Made by a program: the position numbers and the translations under genes | Notes under the pieces: model-generated | What the model was told of the DNA's origin: nothing | Database searches by the model: none | The model's input: only the letters and a program-made list of their open reading frames with translations | Assembly (NCBI RefSeq): GCF_900110465.1 | Contig: NZ_FODV01000007.1 | Span: 62,001 to 126,000, forward strand | DNA from: Halogranum amylolyticum | Lineage (GTDB): Archaea > Halobacteriota > Halobacteria > Halobacteriales > Haloferacaceae | Length of the DNA: 64,000 bases | Direction of reading: 5' to 3' | Shown here: positions 1-9,257 of the stretch, in pieces | How positions within the stretch are numbered: position 1 is the stretch's first letter | Layout of the letters: every line of letters starts with the position of its first letter

Positions 1-102
1 GTTTCGACCCGTTGACCGCTGTCCAGCAGGAACGACGCCGTTTTCTCTCCTCCCACTGACCCACGCGGTAGCCCTTTCTGGCTCGCCTGCGAACATCCGC
101 TG

Positions 103-390
103 ATGTCATCCGAACCGACGACTGACGACGTTCGTGTCTGGCTCGTCGAGCGAACGTACTCCGACGACGAGCAGAACCTCATCATCCTCACCTACGCGAC
201 GCTCGACGGCGACCGGTACTACCGGAAAGAACGGGCTCTCACGTCCTTCAGCGACGTCCGTGACACGACAGCCGCTGTCACCGCCGAACCGGACAATCTC
301 GGGACAGTCGACGATCCGGATCTCAAAGAGCAGTACGCGACAGAGGCCCGGCGAATGCAGCAGGTCCACGATCCCGACGACGTCATCTGA
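103..390 (+). CDS. Small conserved haloarchaeal protein, paralogue of 50999-51265
   Basis: The 95-residue product is acidic and has no membrane segment, signal peptide or cysteine motif. I do not recognise a named domain. A paralogue lies at 50999-51265. The two share the opening VRVWLVER, the block (L/I)ILxYATL(D/E)GDRxYR and the ending (E/Y)ATEARRM/NEATRM followed by HDP(D/E)D. This two-copy conservation shows the frame is real. Both copies sit next to a universal stress protein gene, downstream here and upstream in the other copy. The start is the only ATG giving the shared N-terminus. Function is unknown; a small stress-related protein is only a guess from the neighbourhood. Confidence 0.75.
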   Translation: MSSEPTTDDVRVWLVERTYSDDEQNLIILTYATLDGDRYYRKERALTSFSDVRDTTAAVTAEPDNLGTVDDPDLKEQYATEARRMQQVHDPDDVI

Positions 391-777
391 CTCTCCTTCA
401 CAGGCCGAACATCACGGCGCACCGTCACGTTCGTCTCGCCGTCAGATTCGGACGGAAGCGTGAGACCGTCGGACTGGATCTCGGCCGCTGATAGTCGAGA
501 GCAGTGGGCGCGATGCGAACCGTGCGACCTCGTCAGTTGTACCGTCTTCCGTTCGCCCCGTCGAGGACGCTCGAGCGAAGTCCGTGTACTAGTCACCGAC
601 GATCGGATCTCTCGTAGCAGATGGCTCGGTCGACGGCCCAGTGTGTTGCAAACGGTCTCGTCACAGGGGCCCTGCGCGCTACGGAGTGTGAAGTGACTGT
701 TCAGCCTACGGGCGGTACTCTCCGTCGGTCGTCGTAGCAACGACACCGCGCTCGCGTTTTTATGTATTCGTGCCGTC
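391..777. other. Intergenic stretch, no supported gene
   Basis: This 387-base gap contains open frames on both strands, but their composition is arginine- and serine-rich, typical of shadow frames in GC-rich DNA. I see no tRNA, repeat or conserved protein. The only clear signal is the T-rich promoter at its right end. Confidence 0.5.
756..764 (+). promoter_or_regulatory. TATA box of the Usp gene at 787
   Basis: The run GTTTTTATG is centred about 27 bases before the ATG at 787. That spacing predicts a leaderless transcript starting at that ATG. It is why 787 is preferred over the in-frame ATG at 778. Confidence 0.55.
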
Positions 778-786
778 ATGGGAGTT

Positions 787-1182
787 ATGTTCGACCAGAT
801 TCTCTTTCCAACGGACGGAAGCGACGGGGCAGAGTTCGCTCTGGAGCACGTATTAGATCTCGCAGTCCGCCACGATGCGACGGTCCACATCCTCAACGTC
901 GCAGAGACGACTCAGAACGGTCTCCTGCAGATCCGAGGTGACGACGTCGACGTTCTCGAGCAAGAGGGTGAGCGAGCTGTCCGCGAGGTAGCCGAGCGCG
1001 CACACGGACGAGGGGTAGATACCGTCGCCGAGGTCGTTCGGGGAGAACCGTACTGCGAGATCGTCGACTACGCCGAGACGCACGGACTGGACCTTGTGGT
1101 CATGCCAACGCACGGACGTCGGGGACTCGAACGGTTTCGACTCGGTAGTACCAGCGAGCGAGTCGTCCGACGAGCTCGTTGA
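787..1182 (+). CDS. Universal stress protein (UspA family), C-terminally shortened
   Basis: This is a cytosolic UspA-fold protein of 131 residues. It begins with the family pattern FDQILFPTDGSDGAEFA (first strand and ATP-binding loop) and reaches MPTHGRRGLERFRLGSTSERV, the glycine-rich nucleotide loop. Family members normally continue with a final strand such as APVPVLTV. Here the frame stops right after VVRRAR, so that strand is missing. The stop lies three bases before the ATG of the P-type ATPase, so the two genes are probably co-transcribed. No other frame supplies the missing strand. In the family, this strand commonly contributes to dimerisation, so assembly may differ from usual Usp proteins. 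Confidence 0.85.
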   Translation: MFDQILFPTDGSDGAEFALEHVLDLAVRHDATVHILNVAETTQNGLLQIRGDDVDVLEQEGERAVREVAERAHGRGVDTVAEVVRGEPYCEIVDYAETHGLDLVVMPTHGRRGLERFRLGSTSERVVRRAR

Positions 1183-1185
1183 ACG

Positions 1186-3930
1186 ATGGTCGACGAAAGC
1201 TCCGACGGAGAGACTCCGTGGTCGCAGTCGGTCAGCGCCGTCTTAGAACGGACCGACGTGTCGCTCGGCGACGGTCTATCGGCAGACGAAGTAGAGCGCA
1301 GACTGGAACGGTTCGGTCCGAACGAACTGCGCGAGGCCGAGCAAAGACACTGGGCGGAGGTTCTGGCGGATCAGTTCAAGAGTTTCATCGTCTTGTTGCT
1401 CGCCGTCGCGGGCATCGCAGCGATCGTCATGGGTGACGTCGTCGAAGGCGTCGCGATCTTCGCCGTCCTCGTCATCAACGGTGCCATCGGCTTCGTCACC
1501 GAGATGCGCGCGATCAGTTCGATAGAGAGTCTGCAGGAGATCACGGAGATCGAAGCCCGGGTCCGACGAGACGGGAAGGAGACGGCGGTGCCAGCCGAAG
1601 ACCTCGTCCCCGGCGACGTCGTGATACTCCAGGCGGGCGACCTCGTCCCGGCCGACCTGCGGATCGTCGAACCGTCGAAACTCCAGGTTGACGAGTCGGC
1701 GCTCACCGGCGAGTCGGTTCCCGTCGGGAAGACGAGCGACCCGCTCGACGAGGACGTTCCGCTCGCCGAGCGAGAGAACATGCTCTACAAAGGGACGTAC
1801 GTGACACGAGGGTCCGTAGAGGCGGTCGTCGTATCGACCGGCCCGGACACGGAGTTGGGACACATATCGGCCTCACTTCAGGAAGCGGCCGACGAGCAGA
1901 CGCCGCTACAGGAGAAACTCGACGATCTGGGACAGAAGCTCGTTCCGTTTCTTCTGGTGGTCGCGACGATCGTCCTCGTCTCTGGGTGGCTCAGAGGACA
2001 GGACCTATTCCTCATGATCGAGACGGCGATCGCGCTGGCCATCGCAACCGTCCCCGAGGGGCTTCCGATCGTCGCCACGCTGGTCCTGGCGAGAGGGATG
2101 TGGCGGATGGCGGATCGGAACGCGCTCGTCACCAACCTCGCCTCCGTCGAGACGCTCGGCTCGACCACGATCATCTGTACCGACAAGACGGGGACGCTGA
2201 CGGAGAATCGCATGACAGTCGCCGAGTACGAGTTGGCGAACGGCACGGTCGAGGTGACCGGAACCGGCCTTGAGACGGAGGGAACGTTCGAGCACGGCGG
2301 GGAAGAGCGGGACGAACCGCAGGACCCTGTCGTGCGAGAGGCGCTCGAGGTGGGCGTACTGTGTAACAACGCGTCCGTGACCGAGCAAGCGGGCGAGACG
2401 GAAACTGCGGGTGACCCGATGGAGGTCGCACTCCTCGTCGCGGGACTCAAGGCCGGAGTCGACCGGGACGCGCTCCTCGAATCGACGCCTGAAGCTCGTG
2501 AGATCTCCTTCGATCCGTCGGTCAAGATGATGGCGACCTATCACGGGTCGAACGGGGGTTACAGGGTCGCCGTCAAAGGTGCACCGGAGGCCGTCATCGA
2601 CTCGTCCACGCGGATCGCGACCGACGACGGCACCGAGGCGCTGTCGGAAAGCGACCGAGGGGAGTGGCTCCGAAAGAGCGACCGGATGGCCGAAGACGGG
2701 CTACGGGTTCTCGCCCTCGCCCAGAAGGAAGTCGAGAGCACGGACGACCCGCCGTACGAGGAGCTGTCGCTGCTCGGCCTGGTGGGGTTCATCGACCCGC
2801 CGCGCGAGGAAGTCAGGGCGACCATCCAGCGGTGTCAGGACGCCGGGATGCGAGTCGTCATGGTGACTGGCGATCATGCGGGAACCGCACGAAACATCGC
2901 TCACAGCGTCGGACTCGTAGAGGCCGACGACGTCGACGTGATCGAAGGACGTCAACTCGACGACCCGGAGAACCTCTCGCAGGAGGAGAAAGACCGGTTC
3001 GTGAACGCGTCTGTCTTCGCACGAGTCAATCCGGAAAACAAACTCGACCTGATCGATCTTCATCAGACGGTCGGCGCCATCGTTGCCATGACCGGCGACG
3101 GAGTCAACGACGCACCTGCGTTAAAGAAGGCCGACATCGGCGTCGCCATGGGACAGCGAGGGACGCAAGTCGCCCAAGAAGCCGCAGATATGATTCTGCG
3201 AGACGACAACTTCGAGAGCATCTATCACGCCGTCAGAGAGGGGCGGACCATCTTCAACAACATCCGAAAGTTCGTGTTGTACCTCATGTCGTGTAACCTG
3301 AGCGAACTTTTGACTATCCTGATCGCCGCGCTGCTCGGGTTTCCGCTCCCCTTGCTCCCTCTGCAGATACTCTTCCTCAACGTCGTGACCGATATCTTCC
3401 CGGCGTTTGCGCTCGGAGCCTGCGAGGGCAGCGAGGGGATCATGGATCGCCCCCCCAGAGATCCGCAGGAACCGATCATGACTCGAACCCACTGGACCGA
3501 GCTAGGGTTGTACGGGATACTCGTTTCAGTCGCAACTATCGGCGCATTCGTAGCCGCTGGCGGGATGTACGCCGGCGGCTTGGAGACCGAAGAAGCCGTC
3601 ACGGTCTCGTTTCTCACGCTGGCGTTCGCTCAGCTCTGGCACGTGTTCAACATGCGAGAGATCGCGTCCGGCATCTTCCGAAACGAGGTTACGGAGAATC
3701 TGTACGTGTGGGGTGCACTCGGTCTCTCGACGCTGATCCTGTTCGGAGCCGTCTACCTACCCGGCATCTCGCTGGCGTTGCGGACGACGCCCATCGGACT
3801 GGATGGATGGCTGCTCGTATTCGGGATGAGTCTGATTCCGCTCGGGGTCGGCCAACTCGAGCGGGAGTACCGGCGGCGAGTCGGAACGCCAGCACTCTGG
3901 TCGATGCTCGAAGGCATGCGACGCAACTGA
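1186..3930 (+). CDS. Cation-transporting P-type ATPase (P2A, Ca2+-ATPase-like)
   Basis: This 914-residue membrane pump uses ATP to move a cation across the cell membrane. In order, it has an N-terminal cation-ATPase domain (about 1-70), the first helix pair, the actuator loop with TGES at 174, the PEGLP helix-4 motif near 290, the phosphorylation site DKTGTLTEN starting at D333, the nucleotide-binding domain, TGDGVNDAP from 636, and six C-terminal helices. PEGLP with no heavy-metal CPC motif puts it in the P2 group with bacterial and archaeal Ca2+ and Na+ pumps. The true ion cannot be read from sequence. It lies between two Usp genes and beside a Na/Pi-type carrier, suggesting a stress-linked ion-homeostasis operon. 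Confidence 0.93.
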   Translation: MVDESSDGETPWSQSVSAVLERTDVSLGDGLSADEVERRLERFGPNELREAEQRHWAEVLADQFKSFIVLLLAVAGIAAIVMGDVVEGVAIFAVLVINGAIGFVTEMRAISSIESLQEITEIEARVRRDGKETAVPAEDLVPGDVVILQAGDLVPADLRIVEPSKLQVDESALTGESVPVGKTSDPLDEDVPLAERENMLYKGTYVTRGSVEAVVVSTGPDTELGHISASLQEAADEQTPLQEKLDDLGQKLVPFLLVVATIVLVSGWLRGQDLFLMIETAIALAIATVPEGLPIVATLVLARGMWRMADRNALVTNLASVETLGSTTIICTDKTGTLTENRMTVAEYELANGTVEVTGTGLETEGTFEHGGEERDEPQDPVVREALEVGVLCNNASVTEQAGETETAGDPMEVALLVAGLKAGVDRDALLESTPEAREISFDPSVKMMATYHGSNGGYRVAVKGAPEAVIDSSTRIATDDGTEALSESDRGEWLRKSDRMAEDGLRVLALAQKEVESTDDPPYEELSLLGLVGFIDPPREEVRATIQRCQDAGMRVVMVTGDHAGTARNIAHSVGLVEADDVDVIEGRQLDDPENLSQEEKDRFVNASVFARVNPENKLDLIDLHQTVGAIVAMTGDGVNDAPALKKADIGVAMGQRGTQVAQEAADMILRDDNFESIYHAVREGRTIFNNIRKFVLYLMSCNLSELLTILIAALLGFPLPLLPLQILFLNVVTDIFPAFALGACEGSEGIMDRPPRDPQEPIMTRTHWTELGLYGILVSVATIGAFVAAGGMYAGGLETEEAVTVSFLTLAFAQLWHVFNMREIASGIFRNEVTENLYVWGALGLSTLILFGAVYLPGISLALRTTPIGLDGWLLVFGMSLIPLGVGQLEREYRRRVGTPALWSMLEGMRRN

Positions 3931-4024
3931 GTGAAGATGGTTGCTCACGTCTGCTCGGCAGCGCCCACCGGACGGACACAGTTTTGTGTTCCCAGCCCGA
4001 GTGCGTGAAACCCACATTGGAGAT

Positions 4025-5107
4025 ATGAGCCTCGTGAACCGCATGTTGGAGCGCGTCGACGCGTCTGGTCCGCTCTGGCTCGGCGGCGGTCTCTCGTTAC
4101 TACTGTTCGTCTTCGGGATCCAACTGCTGGGGACAGCCACAGAGGCGGCAGCAGCCCCCCTCGAACAGCTCTTTAGGAGCTACATCGCCAGCGACGCACG
4201 GGCTCTGGGCGTCAGCTGGATTGCGACGTACGCACTGGCAAACGGCTCCGTGGTTGCAGCCCTGTCCGTTTCGCTGTTCGAGGCCGAGATCGTCTCGACT
4301 TCACAGCTGTTCCTGATGGTCGCCGGGTCACGTCTCGGTGCTGCCGCCGTCGTGGTCTTGATCGGTGCATTAGACTACCTCCAGAAACGGCGGTACTCGA
4401 TGGGGGAAGCGATCAGTCTGGGCTTACTCACGTTTCTGTTGACGCACTCTGTCTACCTGCCATCGACCGTCCTGGGGTATCTCCTGTTGCCCTGGCTCCA
4501 GGATCTGTTCGGGAGCGTCGGCGAGCGGTTCGAGGTAACCTTCCAGCCGCTCGTCGTGCTTGAATCTGTAACGGCCGACATCGTCGCCGCCATCGGCGTC
4601 GTCCCCGGGTTCGTGTTCGCCGTCGTCGTGCTCGTCGCTAGCCTCACTCTCTTCGACCGAGTACTCAAGCAAGTAGATACGACCTGGCTCCGCGAGCGGT
4701 TCTTTCGGCGGTTCCGGAACCGGTGGGTCGCCCTCGGGTTAGGGCTCTTCGTCACCGGCCTCACGACCAGTGTCGCGTTCTCGCTCGGTGTGATCGTCCC
4801 CCTCTACAACCGCGGATATCTCGAGCGCCGAGAGGTCGTCCCTTACATACTGGGCGCAAACATCGGCACCCTCTTCGATACGGTTGTGGTCGCTGTAATT
4901 CTGGAGTCTCCGGTCGGCGTGACGCTCGTCGTGGCACTCCTCGCCATCGGGACCCTCGTCACGCTGGGAGTGCTGCTCGCGTTCTCTCCGTACCTCCGTC
5001 TCATCGAGACGGTCCAGACTCGTCTCGTCGAGGACAGTCGCTTCCGTCTCGCCTTCCTCGTCTCGCTGGTCGTCGTACCGGTTGCGATCGCTTTGCTCCC
5101 TCTCTGA
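4025..5107 (+). CDS. Na+/phosphate symporter-like membrane protein (PF02690 type)
   Basis: The 361-residue product is hydrophobic with about eight to ten predicted helices. The second half holds the Na/Pi-cotransporter signature LGANIGT around residue 277. The matching site in the first half, GSRLGAA, looks like a degenerate copy, in keeping with the family's inverted repeat. The ATG at 4025 is chosen because upstream codons in the open frame are not hydrophobic and the helix region begins just after it. It lies between the P-type ATPase and a second Usp gene on the same strand. Phosphate is the family substrate, but archaeal members are little studied and this one may carry another anion. 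Confidence 0.75.
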   Translation: MSLVNRMLERVDASGPLWLGGGLSLLLFVFGIQLLGTATEAAAAPLEQLFRSYIASDARALGVSWIATYALANGSVVAALSVSLFEAEIVSTSQLFLMVAGSRLGAAAVVVLIGALDYLQKRRYSMGEAISLGLLTFLLTHSVYLPSTVLGYLLLPWLQDLFGSVGERFEVTFQPLVVLESVTADIVAAIGVVPGFVFAVVVLVASLTLFDRVLKQVDTTWLRERFFRRFRNRWVALGLGLFVTGLTTSVAFSLGVIVPLYNRGYLERREVVPYILGANIGTLFDTVVVAVILESPVGVTLVVALLAIGTLVTLGVLLAFSPYLRLIETVQTRLVEDSRFRLAFLVSLVVVPVAIALLPL

Positions 5108-5211
5108 GCCGTGCGTCGACACCGCCACTCTCTCACCGACTGGCAACTCACTCGTCGCCCCGACGTCGTCCATCCCGGCTCCTACTTCTCTCCAGAGCTC
5201 GAAGACGGTCT

Positions 5212-5640
5212 ATGCCCCGTACTGAGCGGCTCCTCGTGGCGTTCGATGGTACCCCACTCGCAGAGAAGGCTCTCGAGCACGCTCTCACGACGTATCCGGA
5301 CGCAGAGATCACCGTCCTCCACGTGATCGACTACGTCGACGACAGCTACGTCGCGGAGGCGTTGGTCGGCTCTGAAGAGCTCCGCGAGCGAGCACACGAC
5401 CGATCGGCGGAACTGCTCGCCGACGCGAAAGCCGTGGCCGGCAAACGCGATCGGGAGGTAGTAACGGCGACTCGGGTCGGTAGGCCCGCCCGCGAGATCC
5501 TCGACTACACCGAGACCCACGATATCGACACGATCGTCATCGGCAGTCACGGACGCTCTCTCGTGGCTCGGGTACTTCTCGGGTCAGTGGCCGAAACGGT
5601 GGTTCGTCGTGCACCGGTACCTGTCGTGGTCGTCAGATAG
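5212..5640 (+). CDS. Universal stress protein (UspA family), complete
   Basis: This is a 142-residue single-domain Usp. It starts with the strand and loop RLLVAFDGTPLAEKALEHA and ends with IGSHGRSLVARVLLGSVAETV, the nucleotide-binding loop, followed by the final strand APVPVVVVR. Unlike the Usp at 787-1182, the fold is complete. It is last in the run Usp, ATPase, Na/Pi carrier, Usp on the same strand. A role in stress or nucleotide-dependent regulation of the neighbouring transporters is an inference from position. Confidence 0.9.
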   Translation: MPRTERLLVAFDGTPLAEKALEHALTTYPDAEITVLHVIDYVDDSYVAEALVGSEELRERAHDRSAELLADAKAVAGKRDREVVTATRVGRPAREILDYTETHDIDTIVIGSHGRSLVARVLLGSVAETVVRRAPVPVVVVR

Positions 5641-5897
5641 ATGTCTCGGGACAGTGTTCGATCCGATACCGGGGACGTACGAGCGACTTCCGGACGACCC
5701 ACCTCGATATCGTTCTGGCCGTTGCGGAGTCGTGCAGTGGTCGAACGAGTCGAGAGGGGTTCGAGAGACCGAGGCGATGTCGGCCCATCAACTCGACGGC
5801 GCCGCATCGAGGCGGGCTCCAGTCACCACCGGCAGACGAGAGAGGGTTGAAATTACAAGCCGACCTCTTTTCGGAGCTCGCCCCCTCCGTTCCTTCG

Positions 5898-7577
5898 ATG
5901 GAATACCGCCGTCTCGTGGCGGTCTACGACCGCCTCGATGCAACATCGTCCACGATCGAGAAGACAGACATTTTGGCCGACAGCTTCGCAGATGCGGGTG
6001 AGCTACTCCCGGAGCTGACGCAGCTCGCCCGCGGTCACCTCTTTGCTTCGTGGGAGTCCGACGAGCTTGGCGTCTCGTCGTCGCTCACGGCTCGGGCGAT
6101 CGCAGACACGACCGGCGTCGACGACGACCGGATCGACGAGTGGTGGCGCGAGACGGGTGACCTCGGAGATGCCGCCGCGGCAGCTGTCGAAGCCCGTCCG
6201 CAGACGACTCTCGTCTCGGAGACGCTCGACGTTCGCGACGTCTATACCACTCTGCGGGGTCTCGCAGCGTACGAAGGGACCGGAAGTCAGACTCGCCGTA
6301 CGGACGCGATCGCGGAGCTGCTTGCCGACGCGGAGCCGAACGAAGCGCGATACATCGTTCGGACCATCGTCGGTGCGATGCGACTGGGGGTCGGCGAAGG
6401 GACGGTTCGCGATGCAGTTGCCACGGCGTTTCTGGACGGCTCCGAGGCGGCCATCCGAGACGTCGAACGAGCCTACGAGGTCACGAACGACTTTCGGACC
6501 GTCGGCGAGACTGCTCGCGAGCGGGGCGCTGCGGGACTCGATGACCTCAGCGTCGAGCTGTTTCGGCCGATAAAGGCGATGCTCGCACAGAAAGCCGAAA
6601 CTGTCTCCGATGCGCTCGACGCAACCGAACGACCGCTCCTCGAATACAAATACGATGGGATGCGAGTCAAGATTCACGTTCGAGGGGAGACCGTCCGCGT
6701 GTTCACGCGGCGACTCGAAGACGTCACGGCCCAGTTTCCGGACGTCGTCCGGGCCGTCGACGACGAACTCACCACACAGAGCGCGATCATCGAAGCCGAG
6801 GTCGTCGCGTACGATTCCGAAACGGGCGACCCGACTCCCTTCCAGAAACTCTCGAAGCGCATCAAGCGGACGAACGAGATCGAACAGCTGGCCGCTGAGT
6901 ACCCCGTCACTGTCCACGCGTTCGACCTGCTGTATCACGATGGCCAGTCGCTCATCGACGCGCCCCTCTCAGAACGGCTCACCTGTCTCGAGGAGCTCGT
7001 CGGCCAGAGCGGACAGACGGTCGTCCGAGCGACACATCGACGGCCGACGTCCGGAGACGACGCTGCGTCGTTTTACGCAGACGCTCTCGAGGCCGGACAG
7101 GAAGGCGTGATTGTGAAGAACCTGAACGCAGCCTATCAGCCGGGGTCACGCGTCGGCTACATGTTGAAAGTGAAGCCGACGATGGAGCCGCTCGATCTCG
7201 TCGTCGTCCGCGCGAAGTGGAGCGAGGGACGGAAAAGCGACTGGCTCGGCCGGTTGCGACTTGCCTGTTGGGACGTCGAACGGCAGGAACTCCGTGAGGT
7301 CGGGCGACTGTTCTCCGGGCTCACCGATGCCCAACTCCGGGAGATCACGGCGAAGCTCGAACCGCTGATCCAGTCGGTCGACGGCCGCACGGCGAGGCTT
7401 CGCCCGGAGGTCGTGATCGAGGTCGAGTACGAGGAGATTCAGGAATCGACCACGTACGACTCCGGGTACGCGCTGCGATTTCCCCGGTTCGGTGGCTTCC
7501 GTGACGACCTCGGCCCCGAGGACGCCGATCGATTCGAGCGCGTCGAACGCCTGTACGAAGACCAATGGACACACTAA
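5898..7577 (+). CDS. lig: ATP-dependent DNA ligase
   Basis: This enzyme seals nicks in DNA in three steps through a lysyl-AMP intermediate. The 559-residue protein has the archaeal ligase layout: an N-terminal DNA-binding domain (1-220), an adenylation domain with the catalytic motif EYKYDGMR (lysine near 251), and a C-terminal OB-fold domain. IEAEVVAYD, EGVIVKNLNAAYQPG and MLKVKP correspond to motifs III-V. An upstream TTG at 5847 is in frame, but the ATG at 5898 gives the usual start MEYRRLVAVYDRLDATSS and is preferred. A metallo-beta-lactamase nuclease follows after 55 bases, a ligase-exonuclease pairing known in bacteria and archaea. Confidence 0.95.
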   Translation: MEYRRLVAVYDRLDATSSTIEKTDILADSFADAGELLPELTQLARGHLFASWESDELGVSSSLTARAIADTTGVDDDRIDEWWRETGDLGDAAAAAVEARPQTTLVSETLDVRDVYTTLRGLAAYEGTGSQTRRTDAIAELLADAEPNEARYIVRTIVGAMRLGVGEGTVRDAVATAFLDGSEAAIRDVERAYEVTNDFRTVGETARERGAAGLDDLSVELFRPIKAMLAQKAETVSDALDATERPLLEYKYDGMRVKIHVRGETVRVFTRRLEDVTAQFPDVVRAVDDELTTQSAIIEAEVVAYDSETGDPTPFQKLSKRIKRTNEIEQLAAEYPVTVHAFDLLYHDGQSLIDAPLSERLTCLEELVGQSGQTVVRATHRRPTSGDDAASFYADALEAGQEGVIVKNLNAAYQPGSRVGYMLKVKPTMEPLDLVVVRAKWSEGRKSDWLGRLRLACWDVERQELREVGRLFSGLTDAQLREITAKLEPLIQSVDGRTARLRPEVVIEVEYEEIQESTTYDSGYALRFPRFGGFRDDLGPEDADRFERVERLYEDQWTH

Positions 7578-7632
7578 TGGCCGTTGCAAGTAGCGAGCAC
7601 GTTTCGAGAACCCGATACAGCGGGGAGTACCG

Positions 7633-8646
7633 ATGACGGGCGCCGGGTCTGTCAGTCTGCGCGACGGCATCCGGATCGATCTCGCAACCGGGGAGACGCT
7701 CCTGGCCGACGCGACAGAGCCGGCTGGCGACCTCGTCGCCCTGAGCCACGCTCACGGCGATCACCTCTACACGGAGGCCCCGTCCGACGTGATCTGTTCG
7801 GCACTCACCGCCCGTCTCGCTGCCGCCCGCCGCGACGACGAGGAGTCGCTGTCGCGTACCACACATCCGGCAGTCGAACAGGTCGCCGCCGGTCACGTTC
7901 CCGGATCGCGAGCGACGATTCTCGAGGATGCCGATGGGACGACCTATCTCTACACCGGCGACTTCTCGACACGTGACCGTTTTACGCTCGAGGGGTTCGA
8001 TGCTGCGGCCGTCGCCGCTGAGTACGACGTCGACGTACTCATCACCGAGACCACCTACGGCAAACCGGACTACGTCTTCGAGGAGCAAGCGACCCTCGAG
8101 GGGCGTATCGTCGATTGGTTAGCCGATATGCACGACACACCCGTCTTGCTCTTCGGCTACACCCTCGGCCGGGCGCAGGAACTGACACAACTCGCCCGTC
8201 GGTCCGACCGTGAGCGGGTGTTCGTCACCGGTGCGATCGAGCGATTGAACGAGATCATCGCAGATGCCCGTGACGTTACCCTCGACGCTGCACGCTACGG
8301 ACGGGACGTGACGCTCGGCGCGGGTGACGCCTTGATCCTCCCCACCCAGACGAACAACCTCTCGTTCGTCGACCATATCGTCCGAAATACGGGAGCCGTG
8401 AAAACGGGCTTTTCGGGGTGGGCCGTCGAAGACTCGTTCAAGTACCGCGGCGATTACGACGAGACGTTCGTGCTGTCCGACCACAGTGACTTCTCGGAAC
8501 TCGTCGCGACCGTCGACCGTCTCGATCCGACGCGGGTCTACACCCAACACGGGTTCGCCGACGAGTTCGCGAACTATCTCGACACCGAACGTGACGTCGC
8601 TGCCCAGTCGCTCAAGAACAACCAGACTTCGCTCGACGCCTTCTGA
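7633..8646 (+). CDS. Metallo-beta-lactamase-fold nuclease, ligase-associated exonuclease type
   Basis: This 337-residue protein is usually labelled mRNA 3'-end processing factor or exonuclease in haloarchaea. The metal-binding signature SHAHGDH has its first histidine near residue 39. It is followed by AGHVPGS, YTGDFS and a late LSDHSDF, matching the beta-CASP/SNM1 metal-ligand series. A conserved TQHGF comes near the end. Lying just downstream of DNA ligase on the same strand, it most resembles ligase-associated DNA exonucleases that process ends before sealing. RNA processing remains an alternative, since the fold serves both substrates. Confidence 0.85.
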   Translation: MTGAGSVSLRDGIRIDLATGETLLADATEPAGDLVALSHAHGDHLYTEAPSDVICSALTARLAAARRDDEESLSRTTHPAVEQVAAGHVPGSRATILEDADGTTYLYTGDFSTRDRFTLEGFDAAAVAAEYDVDVLITETTYGKPDYVFEEQATLEGRIVDWLADMHDTPVLLFGYTLGRAQELTQLARRSDRERVFVTGAIERLNEIIADARDVTLDAARYGRDVTLGAGDALILPTQTNNLSFVDHIVRNTGAVKTGFSGWAVEDSFKYRGDYDETFVLSDHSDFSELVATVDRLDPTRVYTQHGFADEFANYLDTERDVAAQSLKNNQTSLDAF

Positions 8647-9257
8647 CTCCCATCGCCGCCTGTCCACCATCCGTTCCACGAGCCAGTGTGGACGGCCTGG
8701 TCGTCGAAACGCGAATACGGTCGACACAGCCCCTGATCGACCAGAAAGCGTCTGTGTCGCTACTCGAGAGATCCGAGCATGCGACGGCGTCCCCTCCTCG
8801 CTACGGTCGCCGCCGGTGGAACCGTACCGGTGACTGTAGTCCGAGAGGACGTTCCTGTGAGCCACCGGCGGGGACGGTCGATAGACCGCGCACCCGCTAG
8901 CCGACGGCCGGATACGGTCCGACAGACACTTGCCACACCCCGGCCGGACCGTCGATTGGAGAGAGACAGTGGCGGACCAACCGCGAAGCAGGCGAGGACT
9001 GCGACCGAACGGGTGCCGACGACGGTCGTGACGTGGCGGCGAGCCTCGATCCACCGACGTACCCGTACGACCACACCAATGCAGTCACACCCAACCGAGG
9101 CGGCATCGAGACGAAACCCTTGAAGTCCGGGCGTCCCAAAATCCGGTTTATATCTAGTGATACGGGCAAGCGAAAACACAGATCACGGTCTGTATCGTCT
9201 GATATCGGGTCGACTTCGTGCTACTTTTTAACGTCAAGCGGCGAGCGACTGTTACTG
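8647..9257. other. Intergenic stretch with a possible decayed Tat-signal ORF
   Basis: This 611-base gap holds no gene I can support. A plus-strand frame at 8779-9123 opens with MRRRPLLATVAAGGTV, much like a haloarchaeal Tat signal. The remainder is arginine- and threonine-rich and lacks a lipobox or fold, so a decayed lipoprotein start or chance are both possible. A TATA-like ATCCGGTTTATATC lies near 9141-9154, and a second TATA box serves nadE. Confidence 0.35.
9223..9231 (+). promoter_or_regulatory. TATA box of nadE
   Basis: ACTTTTTAA is centred about 31 bases before the ATG at 9258, the spacing expected for a leaderless or near-leaderless haloarchaeal transcript. Confidence 0.55.

Noticed and set aside
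8779..9123. Plus-strand ORF with Tat-like beginning
   Set aside because: Only the first 20 residues look genuine. The rest lacks a lipobox or fold and is arginine/threonine-rich; kept only as a note in the gap entry.
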